Positions 1-8,021 of a stretch of 54,539 nt of DNA are shown here, in pieces. Positions within the stretch are counted from its first letter, which is position 1, and every line of letters begins with the position of its first letter. Source of the DNA: Methanoculleus sp. UBA303 (GTDB lineage Archaea; Halobacteriota; Methanomicrobia; Methanomicrobiales; Methanoculleaceae). Location: the NCBI GenBank assembly GCA_002501655.1, contig DANY01000048.1, positions 5,358-59,896 of the forward strand, given 5' to 3'. The position numbers and the translations under genes are program-made. Below the pieces are notes generated by a model that was not told the DNA's origin, ran no database searches, and saw only the letters and a list, made by a program, of their open reading frames with translations.

Positions 1-139
1 CTTCTCACGGTATGTCTACTCAGACTGCGAAAACAGAAATGAGGGAAAAGCGGGAACGTGCCGCATGAAGGCGATTTACCGGTGGCATGATAGAGCGCGA
101 CGCGTTAACAGGTGTCGCCATCCGCCGTCTTCACGCCGC
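1..139. other. left window edge, 3' flank of the cobN operon
   Basis: No gene is recognisable in this short stretch. It follows the stop of the minus-strand cobN gene and should hold the end of that transcript, but I see no convincing hairpin with a T run. Confidence 0.4.
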
Positions 140-3100
140 TCATTCCTTCTCCCGTGCTCCCCGTAGTGCTTTTACATCCCCCACGGTCACCACGCGGACC
201 GCGCCGCCCTGGACGTCGCCGCCGGCATCTCCCATACGGTCCTCGATCCAGCCCTCCATCTCCAGGTAGGCCGCCCGCAGCCCCTCGAGGACGTCCGGGT
301 CAGCGTCCCAGAGACCGCGTTCGTGCGCCTCAAGTAGCCTCCTCCCGATCTCCTCGAGCGCCCAGGGGTTCTCGTCCGCGAAGAACTGCCGCATCTCCGC
401 ATCCAGGACGAACGTGCGGGTGATGTCGTCGAAGATCCGGTCATCCACCTCCTGTGTCGTCGCCTCCCACCCGTAGACGGTTCCCACCTGCCGGGATATG
501 TCCCCGGCACCCTTGTAGCCGTGCCGCTTCATCCCCTCGATCCATTTCGGGTTGAGGAGTTTCGCCCTGACGACCCGCCGTATCTCCTCTGCAAGCGTCC
601 TGACCTCCACGCGGTCCCGGTCACGGGTATCGCCGTAGTAGGCGGGCACGTCCCGGTTCGAGAGCGCCCTCACCGCCCCGGTCAGCCCGCCGTGTGCCCC
701 GAAGTAGCAGCAGCACCCAAGGAGGTCGTACTCGTCGGTCACCGTCTTGTTGAAGGTGAGGTCGACGGTGGCAAGCTGCGCGGAGAAGGTCTCCGGGGAC
801 TCTTCACCGAAGTTGTCCCGTCCATAGGCGTAACTGTTCCACCGGAGAAAGACCTCTGCAAGGTCAGCCTCCTCCTTCCAGGCCGACGCGTAGACCGCCA
901 GACTGACGCCGTTGCCGTAGGTGCCCGGCCTGCTCCCGAAGATGCGGGCCGTCCCGCTCCCCTGGAGGGCGTGCTTCCGTATGAAGTTCATATCAGGGGG
1001 CTCGTCCAGCCCGGCGACCTCCCGGATAGCGTCGTCCAGGAGTTCGATACAGGAGTAGAAGCAGTCCCGGAGGATCCCGCTCATCCTGATGGTGACGTCG
1101 ATCCGCGGCCGCCCGAGTTCTTCGAGCGGGATCACGCGACAGGACCTGACTCTCCCATCGGTCCAGACCGGTTCGACCCCGATGAGGGAGAAGACCTGCG
1201 CGAGCTGCTCGCCGTCGGCCCACATAACGTCGGATGCCATCCAGTACATACCGATGTTCTCCGGGATCGCCCTGTGTTCCTCGATGTATTTCTGGATAAC
1301 ACTCTCCGCAAGCCGCGTCCCGATCCGCCACGCGGCCCGGGTGGGGATACGGAAGGGGTCGAGCGAGTAGAAGTTTCGCCCGGTGGGGAGCACCTCGGGC
1401 TTGCCCCGCGTGATCAGCCCGGAGGGGCCCGGCGGGACGTAGCCCCCCGCACAACCAGAAAGCAGGCTCCCGATCTCATCAGAGTCGTCTATCCTGGCTG
1501 CAAGGTCGAGGACGCCATCCTGGATCTTCTGAAGTGCCTCCAGGTCGAGCCGGCGGAGGCGATCACCCAGAACCCGCTCAGCCGCCCGGTCAGGAGGCTC
1601 CCCCTCCAGGATCGTGGCGATCAGGCTCTTTGCCGCGGCTTCGGCGTCCCGCAGCAGGGCGTCGTCCGCAGTCGAGGCGTCATGCCCCGTCATCCGGAGC
1701 ACCGCGCCCCTCACCTCACCGTTGTAGCGCATGATAGCATGGATGAACTCCACCCGGCGCTCGCCCTCCGGCACCTCGCCGAAGATATGCATCCCATCGG
1801 GGATCCGGGTATCGGCGATCCGGGTTACGGCGGTATGGGCAGCGGCGACCACCTCCTCGAACGGCGTCCCGTCTTCGTGCATGGCGCGAAACCCCATCTC
1901 GTCGGCGATCCCGGTCTGCACGAGGAGATCGGCGATGGTATGCTCGAGCGCGTGCGCCCTCGCCCGGTCAACACCCTTCGCCCGGTTGTAGTCCGCGATC
2001 TGCTCTTCGAGTTCCTTCAGTCCGGCGTAGAGGTCGCTTGAGGTCATCACCGTCTGCATATGGTCGACCAGGGTCGCGTAACTCCGCCGCTTGGCGATCG
2101 TCCCCTCCGGCGGGTTGTCGGCGTTGTAGATGTAGAGATGGGGGACGGTCCCGATGGCGATATCGGGGAAACAGGTATCAGAGAGGGCAACTGACTTCCC
2201 GGGGAGGAACTCGAAGTTCCCGTGTGTGCCGACGTGGACGATCACGTCCGCACCGAACGTCTCCTCGATGTAGCGGTATGTCGCGAGGTACTGGTGAGTC
2301 GGCGAAACGCCTGGGTCGTGGAGGATCCGGCAGACCTCGCCGTCGCACCGCGGGCCGGCGCACCCGCGTTTCGGCTGGACGCAGACGATGGCGTTTCCAA
2401 AGCGCACCCCGGTGACGACGATCTTCCCCTCGTAGACCATCGCCGGCGGGACCCCATCCACCTCTTCACCCGGCGGCCGCCCCCACGCCTTGCAGATGCT
2501 GGTCCGGACACCGGGAGGCAGGGTCTCAAACCAGGCGGCATACTCCTCCGGCTCAACCAGCGCAAGGGCGCCCCCCCTCCGGACGATCTCCTCAACCGAC
2601 GTCCAGCGGAAGTCGCTGATCGCTTTTTTGTTCATGATGGTCTCGATCAGGTCTCTCCCGCTCCCCGGGCACTCGACCGCATACCCCCGGTCGCGCATCG
2701 CCTCGAGGACCCGGGCAACGCTCTCCAGCGTATCGAGATGCGCCCCGGCCCCGACCGTCGCCTCGACCGATGCACAGGGCTTGTTGTGGAGGATGAAGGC
2801 CACCCGCCTCTCGGCGGCGGGTTTTAGCGCAAGGTCGATCCACCTCCTGACCCGGCCCACAAACTTCTCCACTCGCTCGTCTATGGGGACGTGCCGCTCG
2901 CCCTCGGTGCCCGCCCGGTCGCGGCTCTCCGCGGCACCGATCGGCACCATCTCGATCCCGCCCAGGAACTCGGGCATCGCAACGTACCAGGAGACGTCGC
3001 TCCCGCGCATCCCGTCTGTATCGCTCATCCACTCCGCTTCAGTCCGGTGGTAGAGGATCAGGGGGTGGAAGACCGGCACGCCGAGTTTCACGAGCGTCTC

Positions 3101-3841
3101 GGTGAAGGCATCGGTGTCACGGGGCGGCGTGAACGTTCGCGCGTCGATGAGCGCGGAGATCGGGGCTGTAAAGAAGGTCTCTATCACCTCCCGGTCGGAC
3201 CGTGCCCCGATCTCCTTATCCGGGACCCCGAAGCAGAAGACCGGGAGGACATCATAATACTTCTCGAGTTCCTGGATCAGGGCATCCTCGACGGCAAGGT
3301 CACCGTTCACCCAGTGCGTCCGGGAGAAGAGGAGCCCGACGCGGACGGGGTGCCGGGACGGATACCACGCGAGGTAAGCGTCGGTGTCATCGAAGACGCG
3401 ACCCGCGTCCGGGTGGTAGATCCCCTCCCAGCGGGTCCCCTGTGGGGGGGCGTAGGCGACGTCTATCCCGGCCACTTCGGCCTGGACGTAGCGGATCAGG
3501 TTCCTGATGTTCTCAGGCCCGCCGTAGAGGAAGTAGGCGCTCACGGTGGAGACGACGGCGAGCGGGACGGTCGAGGCCGACCACCAGGCATCGGTGTAGC
3601 CGAACGATATAACCGGGATGCCCTCCGCGAGGCCGCCGAGGATTTCGTCCCAGACCGAGTCGTTCGAGGGGTGGACCAGGACAACGTCTGATCCCCGGCA
3701 CGACTCAATGCACCGCTTCCGCTTCTCTGAATCATCTATCAGTTCATGTACCTGCCACGCGGAGAGGTCGATCCCCGCCTCCCGCGCTGCACCGGAAAAC
3801 TGCAGCAGTTCGCTGCCCCAGGCAACTATAGTTATCTTCAT
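140..3841 (-). CDS. cobN: CobN-family cobaltochelatase large subunit (BchH/CobN superfamily)
   Basis: The 1233-residue protein has the usual CobN length. It carries the family signature VGTHGNFEFLPGK near residue 535 and the C-terminal block GYKGAGDISRQVGTVYGWEA near 1105-1125. CobN is the large, tetrapyrrole-binding subunit of the ATP-dependent aerobic cobalt chelatase; magnesium chelatase H (BchH/ChlH) is a homologue. Methanogens normally insert cobalt early with CbiX/CbiK-type enzymes, so a role in classical B12 synthesis is doubtful; nickel or cobalt insertion or metal scavenging is possible. The ATG overlaps the stop of the upstream ATPase gene (ATGA), making this the last gene of a five-gene operon with a metal/corrinoid-type ABC importer. 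No intact small subunit (ChlI/ChlD or CobS/CobT) lies in the window, only a broken ChlI/D fragment at 29.4-30.0 kb. Family assignment is secure; metal and substrate are inferred. Confidence 0.93.
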   Translation of the reverse strand: MKITIVAWGSELLQFSGAAREAGIDLSAWQVHELIDDSEKRKRCIESCRGSDVVLVHPSNDSVWDEILGGLAEGIPVISFGYTDAWWSASTVPLAVVSTVSAYFLYGGPENIRNLIRYVQAEVAGIDVAYAPPQGTRWEGIYHPDAGRVFDDTDAYLAWYPSRHPVRVGLLFSRTHWVNGDLAVEDALIQELEKYYDVLPVFCFGVPDKEIGARSDREVIETFFTAPISALIDARTFTPPRDTDAFTETLVKLGVPVFHPLILYHRTEAEWMSDTDGMRGSDVSWYVAMPEFLGGIEMVPIGAAESRDRAGTEGERHVPIDERVEKFVGRVRRWIDLALKPAAERRVAFILHNKPCASVEATVGAGAHLDTLESVARVLEAMRDRGYAVECPGSGRDLIETIMNKKAISDFRWTSVEEIVRRGGALALVEPEEYAAWFETLPPGVRTSICKAWGRPPGEEVDGVPPAMVYEGKIVVTGVRFGNAIVCVQPKRGCAGPRCDGEVCRILHDPGVSPTHQYLATYRYIEETFGADVIVHVGTHGNFEFLPGKSVALSDTCFPDIAIGTVPHLYIYNADNPPEGTIAKRRSYATLVDHMQTVMTSSDLYAGLKELEEQIADYNRAKGVDRARAHALEHTIADLLVQTGIADEMGFRAMHEDGTPFEEVVAAAHTAVTRIADTRIPDGMHIFGEVPEGERRVEFIHAIMRYNGEVRGAVLRMTGHDASTADDALLRDAEAAAKSLIATILEGEPPDRAAERVLGDRLRRLDLEALQKIQDGVLDLAARIDDSDEIGSLLSGCAGGYVPPGPSGLITRGKPEVLPTGRNFYSLDPFRIPTRAAWRIGTRLAESVIQKYIEEHRAIPENIGMYWMASDVMWADGEQLAQVFSLIGVEPVWTDGRVRSCRVIPLEELGRPRIDVTIRMSGILRDCFYSCIELLDDAIREVAGLDEPPDMNFIRKHALQGSGTARIFGSRPGTYGNGVSLAVYASAWKEEADLAEVFLRWNSYAYGRDNFGEESPETFSAQLATVDLTFNKTVTDEYDLLGCCCYFGAHGGLTGAVRALSNRDVPAYYGDTRDRDRVEVRTLAEEIRRVVRAKLLNPKWIEGMKRHGYKGAGDISRQVGTVYGWEATTQEVDDRIFDDITRTFVLDAEMRQFFADENPWALEEIGRRLLEAHERGLWDADPDVLEGLRAAYLEMEGWIEDRMGDAGGDVQGGAVRVVTVGDVKALRGAREKE

Positions 3842-4632
3842 AGAATCTTCACCAGGTTGTCATTCTCTGACGGCCGGAGGGGGACCACGTAGGGCACCCC
3901 CATCTCGTCTTTTATGACCGCCTCGATACTGTAGACCGCACGCACCATCCCGGAGGTCAGGAGGGAAGACGGCGTCCCTCTCCCGAGCACCCGGCCGTCC
4001 TTTAAGATCAGGAGCCGGTGACAGTAGCGGGCGGCAAGATTCAGGTCGTGGATCGCCGCTACCACCGCAAGCCGGTGTTCTTCTGCGAGCCGGGCGAGGA
4101 GGGCCATCACCTCGATCCGGTTGCGCATATCAAGCGCGCTCGTCGGCTCGTCGAGGAGAAGGATCCGGGCGTCCTGCGCAAGCGCACGCGCGACGAGCAC
4201 CCGCTGCCGCTCCCCTCCCGAGAGGCGGTCGGTCCTGCGGGACGCAAAGTCACCGATGCCGAGGAGAGAGAGCGCCTCCGAGACCTTCTGTTTATCTTCT
4301 TCGGAGACGCTCCAGCGCAGGTGCGGTCGCCTGCCCATCAGGACGGTCTCAAAGACCGTCGCTGAACTGGAGATACCGCCGTTCTGCGGGACGTAGGCGA
4401 CCGTCCGCGCGATCTCGGGTCGGCTCATCGAGCGCGTATCGCGCCCGTCAAGGAGGACGGCGCCTTCCGGGTCGAGGAGCCGGCCCAGGCACCGGATCAG
4501 CGTCGTCTTCCCCGAACCGTTCGGCCCGACGAGCCCGAGCACCTCGCCCGCATCGAGGGTAAACGAGACGTCCTCGAGCACCCGGCGGTCGCGGTACGAG
4601 AACGAGACCCCTCGTGCACAGAGGAGCGGCAT
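3838..4632 (-). CDS. ABC transporter ATP-binding protein, BtuD/FecE type
   Basis: This 264-residue nucleotide-binding subunit has Walker A GPNGSGKT, signature LSGGERQR, Walker B LLLDEPTSALD and an H-loop in AAIHDLNLAARYC. It resembles the ATPases of vitamin B12, ferric siderophore and heme importers and should act on the cytoplasmic face with the neighbouring permease. The open frame extends upstream to 5331, but that stretch only shadows the permease in another frame. The ATG at 4632 overlaps the permease stop (TGATG), which fixes the start and indicates coupled translation. The stop overlaps the cobN start. The substrate cannot be read from the ATPase; linkage to cobN suggests cobalt/nickel chelates, a corrinoid or another tetrapyrrole. 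Confidence 0.92.
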   Translation of the reverse strand: MPLLCARGVSFSYRDRRVLEDVSFTLDAGEVLGLVGPNGSGKTTLIRCLGRLLDPEGAVLLDGRDTRSMSRPEIARTVAYVPQNGGISSSATVFETVLMGRRPHLRWSVSEEDKQKVSEALSLLGIGDFASRRTDRLSGGERQRVLVARALAQDARILLLDEPTSALDMRNRIEVMALLARLAEEHRLAVVAAIHDLNLAARYCHRLLILKDGRVLGRGTPSSLLTSGMVRAVYSIEAVIKDEMGVPYVVPLRPSENDNLVKIL

Positions 4633-5696
4633 CAGGCATCCCTCCTCTGCATGAAGAGGTAGATGAAGAACGGTATGCCGAGGAACGCCGTCATGATCCC
4701 GACCGGGACGATGGTCCCGGGAATAGCGGTGCGGGCGAGGCAGTCGGCGCCGAGGAGGAGGACGGCACCCACGAGCCCGGACGCGGGGAGGAGGGTGCGG
4801 TGGTCGGTCCCGATCACCATCCTGGTGATGTGGGGCGCCACGAGGCCGATGAACCCGATGGTGCCGGTGAAGCAGATGATCACCGCTGTTACGAGCGATG
4901 CGGCGAGCATGAACCCGGCCATGGACCGCTCCACCGGCACACCGAGGCTCTTCGCCGTCTCGTCGCCTTCGGCGAGGGCGTTGAGGTCCCATGCGCGCCA
5001 GAGAAGAACCGGGACGACGGCAGCAAGGACGACCGTCACGATACCGAGTTTCGGCCATGAGGACCTGTCCAGCGACCCGAACATCCAGAAGACGACCGCC
5101 TGCACCTTGTCGGCGGTCCCCAGATACTGGAGGAGCGAGGTGATGGCCGAGAAGAGGTACATGAGCGCGATGCCGGCAAGGATCATCGTCTCGCTCCCCA
5201 TGCCCCGCAGGCGGGCCATGCCGTAGATGGCGGCCGCGGCGAGCATGGCAAAGAGAAACGCATTGCCGATGACGAGGAGGCCGCCGGAGAGGAGGCCGGC
5301 ACCGAGGACGATGGCGATCGATGCCCCGCATGAGGCGGCGGAGGCGATCCCGAGCGTGAACGGGCTTGCAAGCGGGTTTCTGAGGACGCCCTGCATCACC
5401 GCGCCGGCGATCGCAAGCCCGAATCCTGCCGCGACCGCGAAGAGGACGCGGTGCAGCCGCCAGCCCCAGACGATCCCGACGGCGTTGGACTCGACCATCC
5501 GGTCAGGCAGGTCGACCGCACCGGGGAAGAGCCCGGCGAGGATCGCGATGTAGGAGTCAGCGACCGAGAGGCCGGCCGACCCGATCGTCACGGCGACCCC
5601 GGCGAGCGCTATGAGTATCACGATGAGGCCCGTGATGAAGAGCGCCCGCTTCTCGGCGAGCCGCGCGTATTCCTCCCTGCCGAAATCGGTCATCAT
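4632..5696 (-). CDS. ABC transporter permease, BtuC/FecCD family
   Basis: The 354-residue protein is strongly hydrophobic with about ten membrane segments, as expected of the FecCD/BtuC family. The typical early motif GAVMQGVLRNPLASPFTLG is present near residues 97-115, and GTIGFIGLVAPHITR near 260-275 is the loop that contacts the ATPase. It forms the membrane channel of an importer with the ATPase and substrate-binding protein encoded on either side. Its start lies 4 bases inside the binding-protein gene and its stop overlaps the ATPase start, so all are co-translated. The likely cargo is a metal chelate or corrinoid. No odd features seen. Confidence 0.92.
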   Translation of the reverse strand: MMTDFGREEYARLAEKRALFITGLIVILIALAGVAVTIGSAGLSVADSYIAILAGLFPGAVDLPDRMVESNAVGIVWGWRLHRVLFAVAAGFGLAIAGAVMQGVLRNPLASPFTLGIASAASCGASIAIVLGAGLLSGGLLVIGNAFLFAMLAAAAIYGMARLRGMGSETMILAGIALMYLFSAITSLLQYLGTADKVQAVVFWMFGSLDRSSWPKLGIVTVVLAAVVPVLLWRAWDLNALAEGDETAKSLGVPVERSMAGFMLAASLVTAVIICFTGTIGFIGLVAPHITRMVIGTDHRTLLPASGLVGAVLLLGADCLARTAIPGTIVPVGIMTAFLGIPFFIYLFMQRRDA

Positions 5697-6907
5697 GCCG
5701 GGTAGACGAATGTTCCGTGTTCATCAAGGTCGTAGTCGAGGTGCTGGAACTCCTCCAGGTACTGCTGGTGGACGGCGCGGGGGTCGAGGTCAGTGAAGAG
5801 GTCGGGGTAGAACCACTTTGCGAGGTAGGCGGTGCCGATGAAGTATTCGGGGCCCCCGATGACGTCGGAGTGGATGATGTGCACCCGGCCGTCCCTGACC
5901 GCGCTGATCCTGTCCCAGACCGGGCGGTTCCCGATTGTGCGGCAGACCGTCTCGAAGGATGACCGGTCGTCGTCGCCGTAGCCGCCGAACGCCAGTTCGC
6001 CGGCGCCCACGATCTTCACGATGACGTCCGGGTTCCTGCTGATGACCGCCTCGGGGTCGACCACCGGGTACTCGACCGGGTTCTCGCCGAAGATGTTCCT
6101 GCCGCCGGCAAGCTCGATCTTCTCGTCGTAGCCGGAGCCCTTTCCGGCGCTCTTGTAGTCGTGCCAGCTCTCCAGGTAGACCGATACCCGGTCCTCGGCC
6201 GGGATCGCATCGACCACCCCTGCCACGGTACCTGTAACGTTCCTGTGGAACGAAAGGAACCGCCGGGCCTCCTCTTCTTTCCCGAGGAGGAGCCCGAGCG
6301 TCCGTGCCTCTTCGGCGTAGGTCGCTGGGCGGTAACTGTCGAACCGGAAGAAGCGGATCCCGGGGTCGATGGACCGGAGTGTCTTTTCGATATCGGCACA
6401 CGAACTCTCGGAGAGGGTGGCGTAGAGGAAGACCGCATCGGGGCGGATGCTGGCCGCCTGCTCATAGTCGGGGGCCCAGGTCGAGCCCAGGTTCGCCGTG
6501 CCCTGGTACTCGGGGTAGAAGACCGGGTCCTCGAGGACGTACTTGCTCACGCCCACGACCCGATCGGGCTCGAGCCCAAGCGACCGCATCATCTCGAGGG
6601 TGTCGCTGTTGAAGAGCGCGATCCTCCGGAGCGGACGGGAAAGCGTCGTCGTCCGCCCTGATGAATCGGTGATCGTGAGCGTCCGGCCGTCCCAGTGCTC
6701 ATAGATGAACGCGGCGTCCCGGAGGTCGACGGGCGACGGGGCTTCAACCGTTCCCCCCATGAACCGGGCGTCCAGCGAATCGAGGATTGCGGTCGCGAGT
6801 TCCGGTGCCGTCAGGGTATCGTCGCCGTCACGGTCGCACGGGACCCCCTGCGCCATCCCTGCGAGGAGGCAGAGAGAGCAGGCGAGCAGGAGCAGGCGCC
6901 GGGTCAC
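5693..6907 (-). CDS. ABC transporter substrate-binding protein (TroA/BtuF superfamily) with N-terminal dockerin-like repeat
   Basis: I place the start at a GTG (6907) that overlaps the upstream stop as GTGA, giving 404 residues. This puts the signal peptide (TRRLLLLACSLCLLAGMAQG) at the very N-terminus; the 18 extra upstream codons look non-coding. Residues about 25-65 hold a calcium-binding/dockerin-like pair, CDRDGDDTLTAPELATAILD followed by LRDAAFIYEHWDG. The rest is a periplasmic-binding-protein fold of the BtuF/FhuD/TroA class (RRIALFNSDTLEMMRSLG, LGSTWAPDYEQAASIRPDAV). It should capture substrate outside the membrane for the FecCD-type permease encoded next. The dockerin-like module is unusual for a binding protein and could mediate attachment to another surface protein. 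Confidence 0.88.
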   Translation of the reverse strand: MTRRLLLLACSLCLLAGMAQGVPCDRDGDDTLTAPELATAILDSLDARFMGGTVEAPSPVDLRDAAFIYEHWDGRTLTITDSSGRTTTLSRPLRRIALFNSDTLEMMRSLGLEPDRVVGVSKYVLEDPVFYPEYQGTANLGSTWAPDYEQAASIRPDAVFLYATLSESSCADIEKTLRSIDPGIRFFRFDSYRPATYAEEARTLGLLLGKEEEARRFLSFHRNVTGTVAGVVDAIPAEDRVSVYLESWHDYKSAGKGSGYDEKIELAGGRNIFGENPVEYPVVDPEAVISRNPDVIVKIVGAGELAFGGYGDDDRSSFETVCRTIGNRPVWDRISAVRDGRVHIIHSDVIGGPEYFIGTAYLAKWFYPDLFTDLDPRAVHQQYLEEFQHLDYDLDEHGTFVYPA

Positions 6908-7374
6908 CGGCCGCACCTCCAGCGGTATGCAGCGGCAAGCGCGGCGATCGCGGCTGCACACCCGAAACCGGGTGTGCCGGGCGCCGTCGCAGCGCCAGGT
7001 CCGGGGTTCCGGGGCTCGCCGGCCCCCACGGTGCCCGACTCACCGGTCAGCAGGTCTTCCCATGTGCCGGCAAACGCTTCCGCGACGTCCGGCGGCCCCT
7101 GGACCCGGTAACGGATCGTCTCTTCGCCGATGACGGCGAAGGCGACCTGCTGCCCGGAGACCCGGGTGCGGTTTTCCGGGTGGTCCGCCTCCGTCCACGT
7201 GCAGCCGTCGGGGAGTGTCTCGACGATGCCCCCGACGGGGATGTCCGTCAGCGTGAGGGTTATATCAAGACCGTTCCCTGAGGGCGTGACGATTCTCTCG
7301 ATGCTCCCGGCCGCTGCGGGGGCCGCGAGCACAAAGACCAGGATGCACAGGAGTACTGCTCTCTTCGGTAGCAT
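6904..7374 (-). CDS. small secreted protein with PGF-CTERM sorting signal
   Basis: This 156-residue protein starts with a clear signal peptide (LLCILVFVLAAPAAAGS), followed by a beta-rich domain of about 90 residues. A Gly/Pro/Ala linker leads to the C-terminal tail TPGFGCAAAIAALAAAYRWR. That tail fits the PGF-CTERM pattern: PGFG, a hydrophobic stretch and basic end residues. In archaea ArtA-type archaeosortases replace this signal with a lipid anchor. It is the first gene of the importer/cobN operon and overlaps the binding-protein start. A cell-surface receptor or accessory role in uptake is inferred. The family of the central domain is not recognised. Confidence 0.8.
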   Translation of the reverse strand: MLPKRAVLLCILVFVLAAPAAAGSIERIVTPSGNGLDITLTLTDIPVGGIVETLPDGCTWTEADHPENRTRVSGQQVAFAVIGEETIRYRVQGPPDVAEAFAGTWEDLLTGESGTVGAGEPRNPGPGAATAPGTPGFGCAAAIAALAAAYRWRCGR

Positions 7375-7399
7375 TGCAGGGATTTTTATCGTGTGGTGG

Positions 7400-7420
7400 T
7401 AAATATGTTTTTATTTGTGT
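7400..7420 (-). promoter_or_regulatory. TATA region of the PGF-CTERM/ABC/cobN operon
   Basis: Read on the minus strand, an A/T-rich run AAATAAAAACATATTTA lies about 30-45 bases ahead of the 7374 ATG, the position expected of an archaeal TATA box with a short leader. It stands out against GC-rich surroundings. The exact box is uncertain. Confidence 0.45.
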
Positions 7421-7980
7421 TACTTATTCGAAGGTATTGAGAAATTAAACCAAAGGAGTGTGAACAAACCAATATAAATTGTGAATTCCCGCGGGGCTCT
7501 CCAGGAGCGTTGACAGGGGCCTGTCTCCGCCGGGGGTGTTCGAGGTTGCCCTGAGACCTGGACCAGGAGGGGAGATCCAACAGAATGGCGGGCGGCACCT
7601 CCCGGTCCCAAACTCGAATCGCACATGAGTCCGGGAGCGGATGTCAAGCAGAACGCACAAACCGGCCATAGGATGCGACCTCAGGCTTCACCGGTGAGAT
7701 CGGTGCGCCGGGTGCAGGGATCGGACCCGGTTTTCCCCCGGGCCTGTCCCGGTACACCGGGCCGTGGTGGGTATCATGTGGAGGTCCGACCCCCCTAAGG
7801 ACGACAGACGCCGGGAAGCTGTGCCCGGGAGCGCGAACGTTCCAGGCTCCGGCTCTGATATGATTCATACAAAATTCAAGGACGCTAACGAACGCCGGCC
7901 AGAGCGCCAGGGGATCGGGGCTTGCAAACAATCCGGCCCCATATTTCCGGGGAAGAGAGAATTTTCGCCCCTTATTATTC
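7421..7980. other. intergenic region between divergent operons
   Basis: This gap separates the minus-strand cobN operon from the plus-strand surface-protein operon. Several short open frames on the minus strand overlap one another and lack recognisable domains, so I take them as chance. No tRNA, repeat or insertion element was recognised. Confidence 0.4.
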
Positions 7981-7997
7981 ACAAAAAAATAAAAAGT
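7981..7997 (+). promoter_or_regulatory. TATA region of the DUF3344 operon
   Basis: The run ACAAAAAAATAAAAAGT lies about 25-40 bases ahead of the ATG at 8022. With archaeal spacing the transcript would start at or just before the start codon, giving a nearly leaderless mRNA. Confidence 0.5.
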
Positions 7998-8021
7998 CTT
8001 AATACTGAGTGATACTATCTG

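Noticed and set aside
521..2041. 506-codon plus-strand open frame
   Set aside because: It lies entirely opposite cobN; its composition (Arg/Pro/Asp/Gly-rich) is the typical antisense shadow in GC-rich DNA.
3838..5331. ATPase gene starting at 5331 (497 residues)
   Set aside because: The upstream 230 codons lie out of frame over the permease and are Arg/His-rich noise; the TGATG overlap at 4632 fixes the true start.
7375..8021. possible cobalamin riboswitch ahead of the cobN operon
   Set aside because: I see no B12-box-like sequence, and such riboswitches are not expected in methanogens; the leader from the TATA box appears too short.
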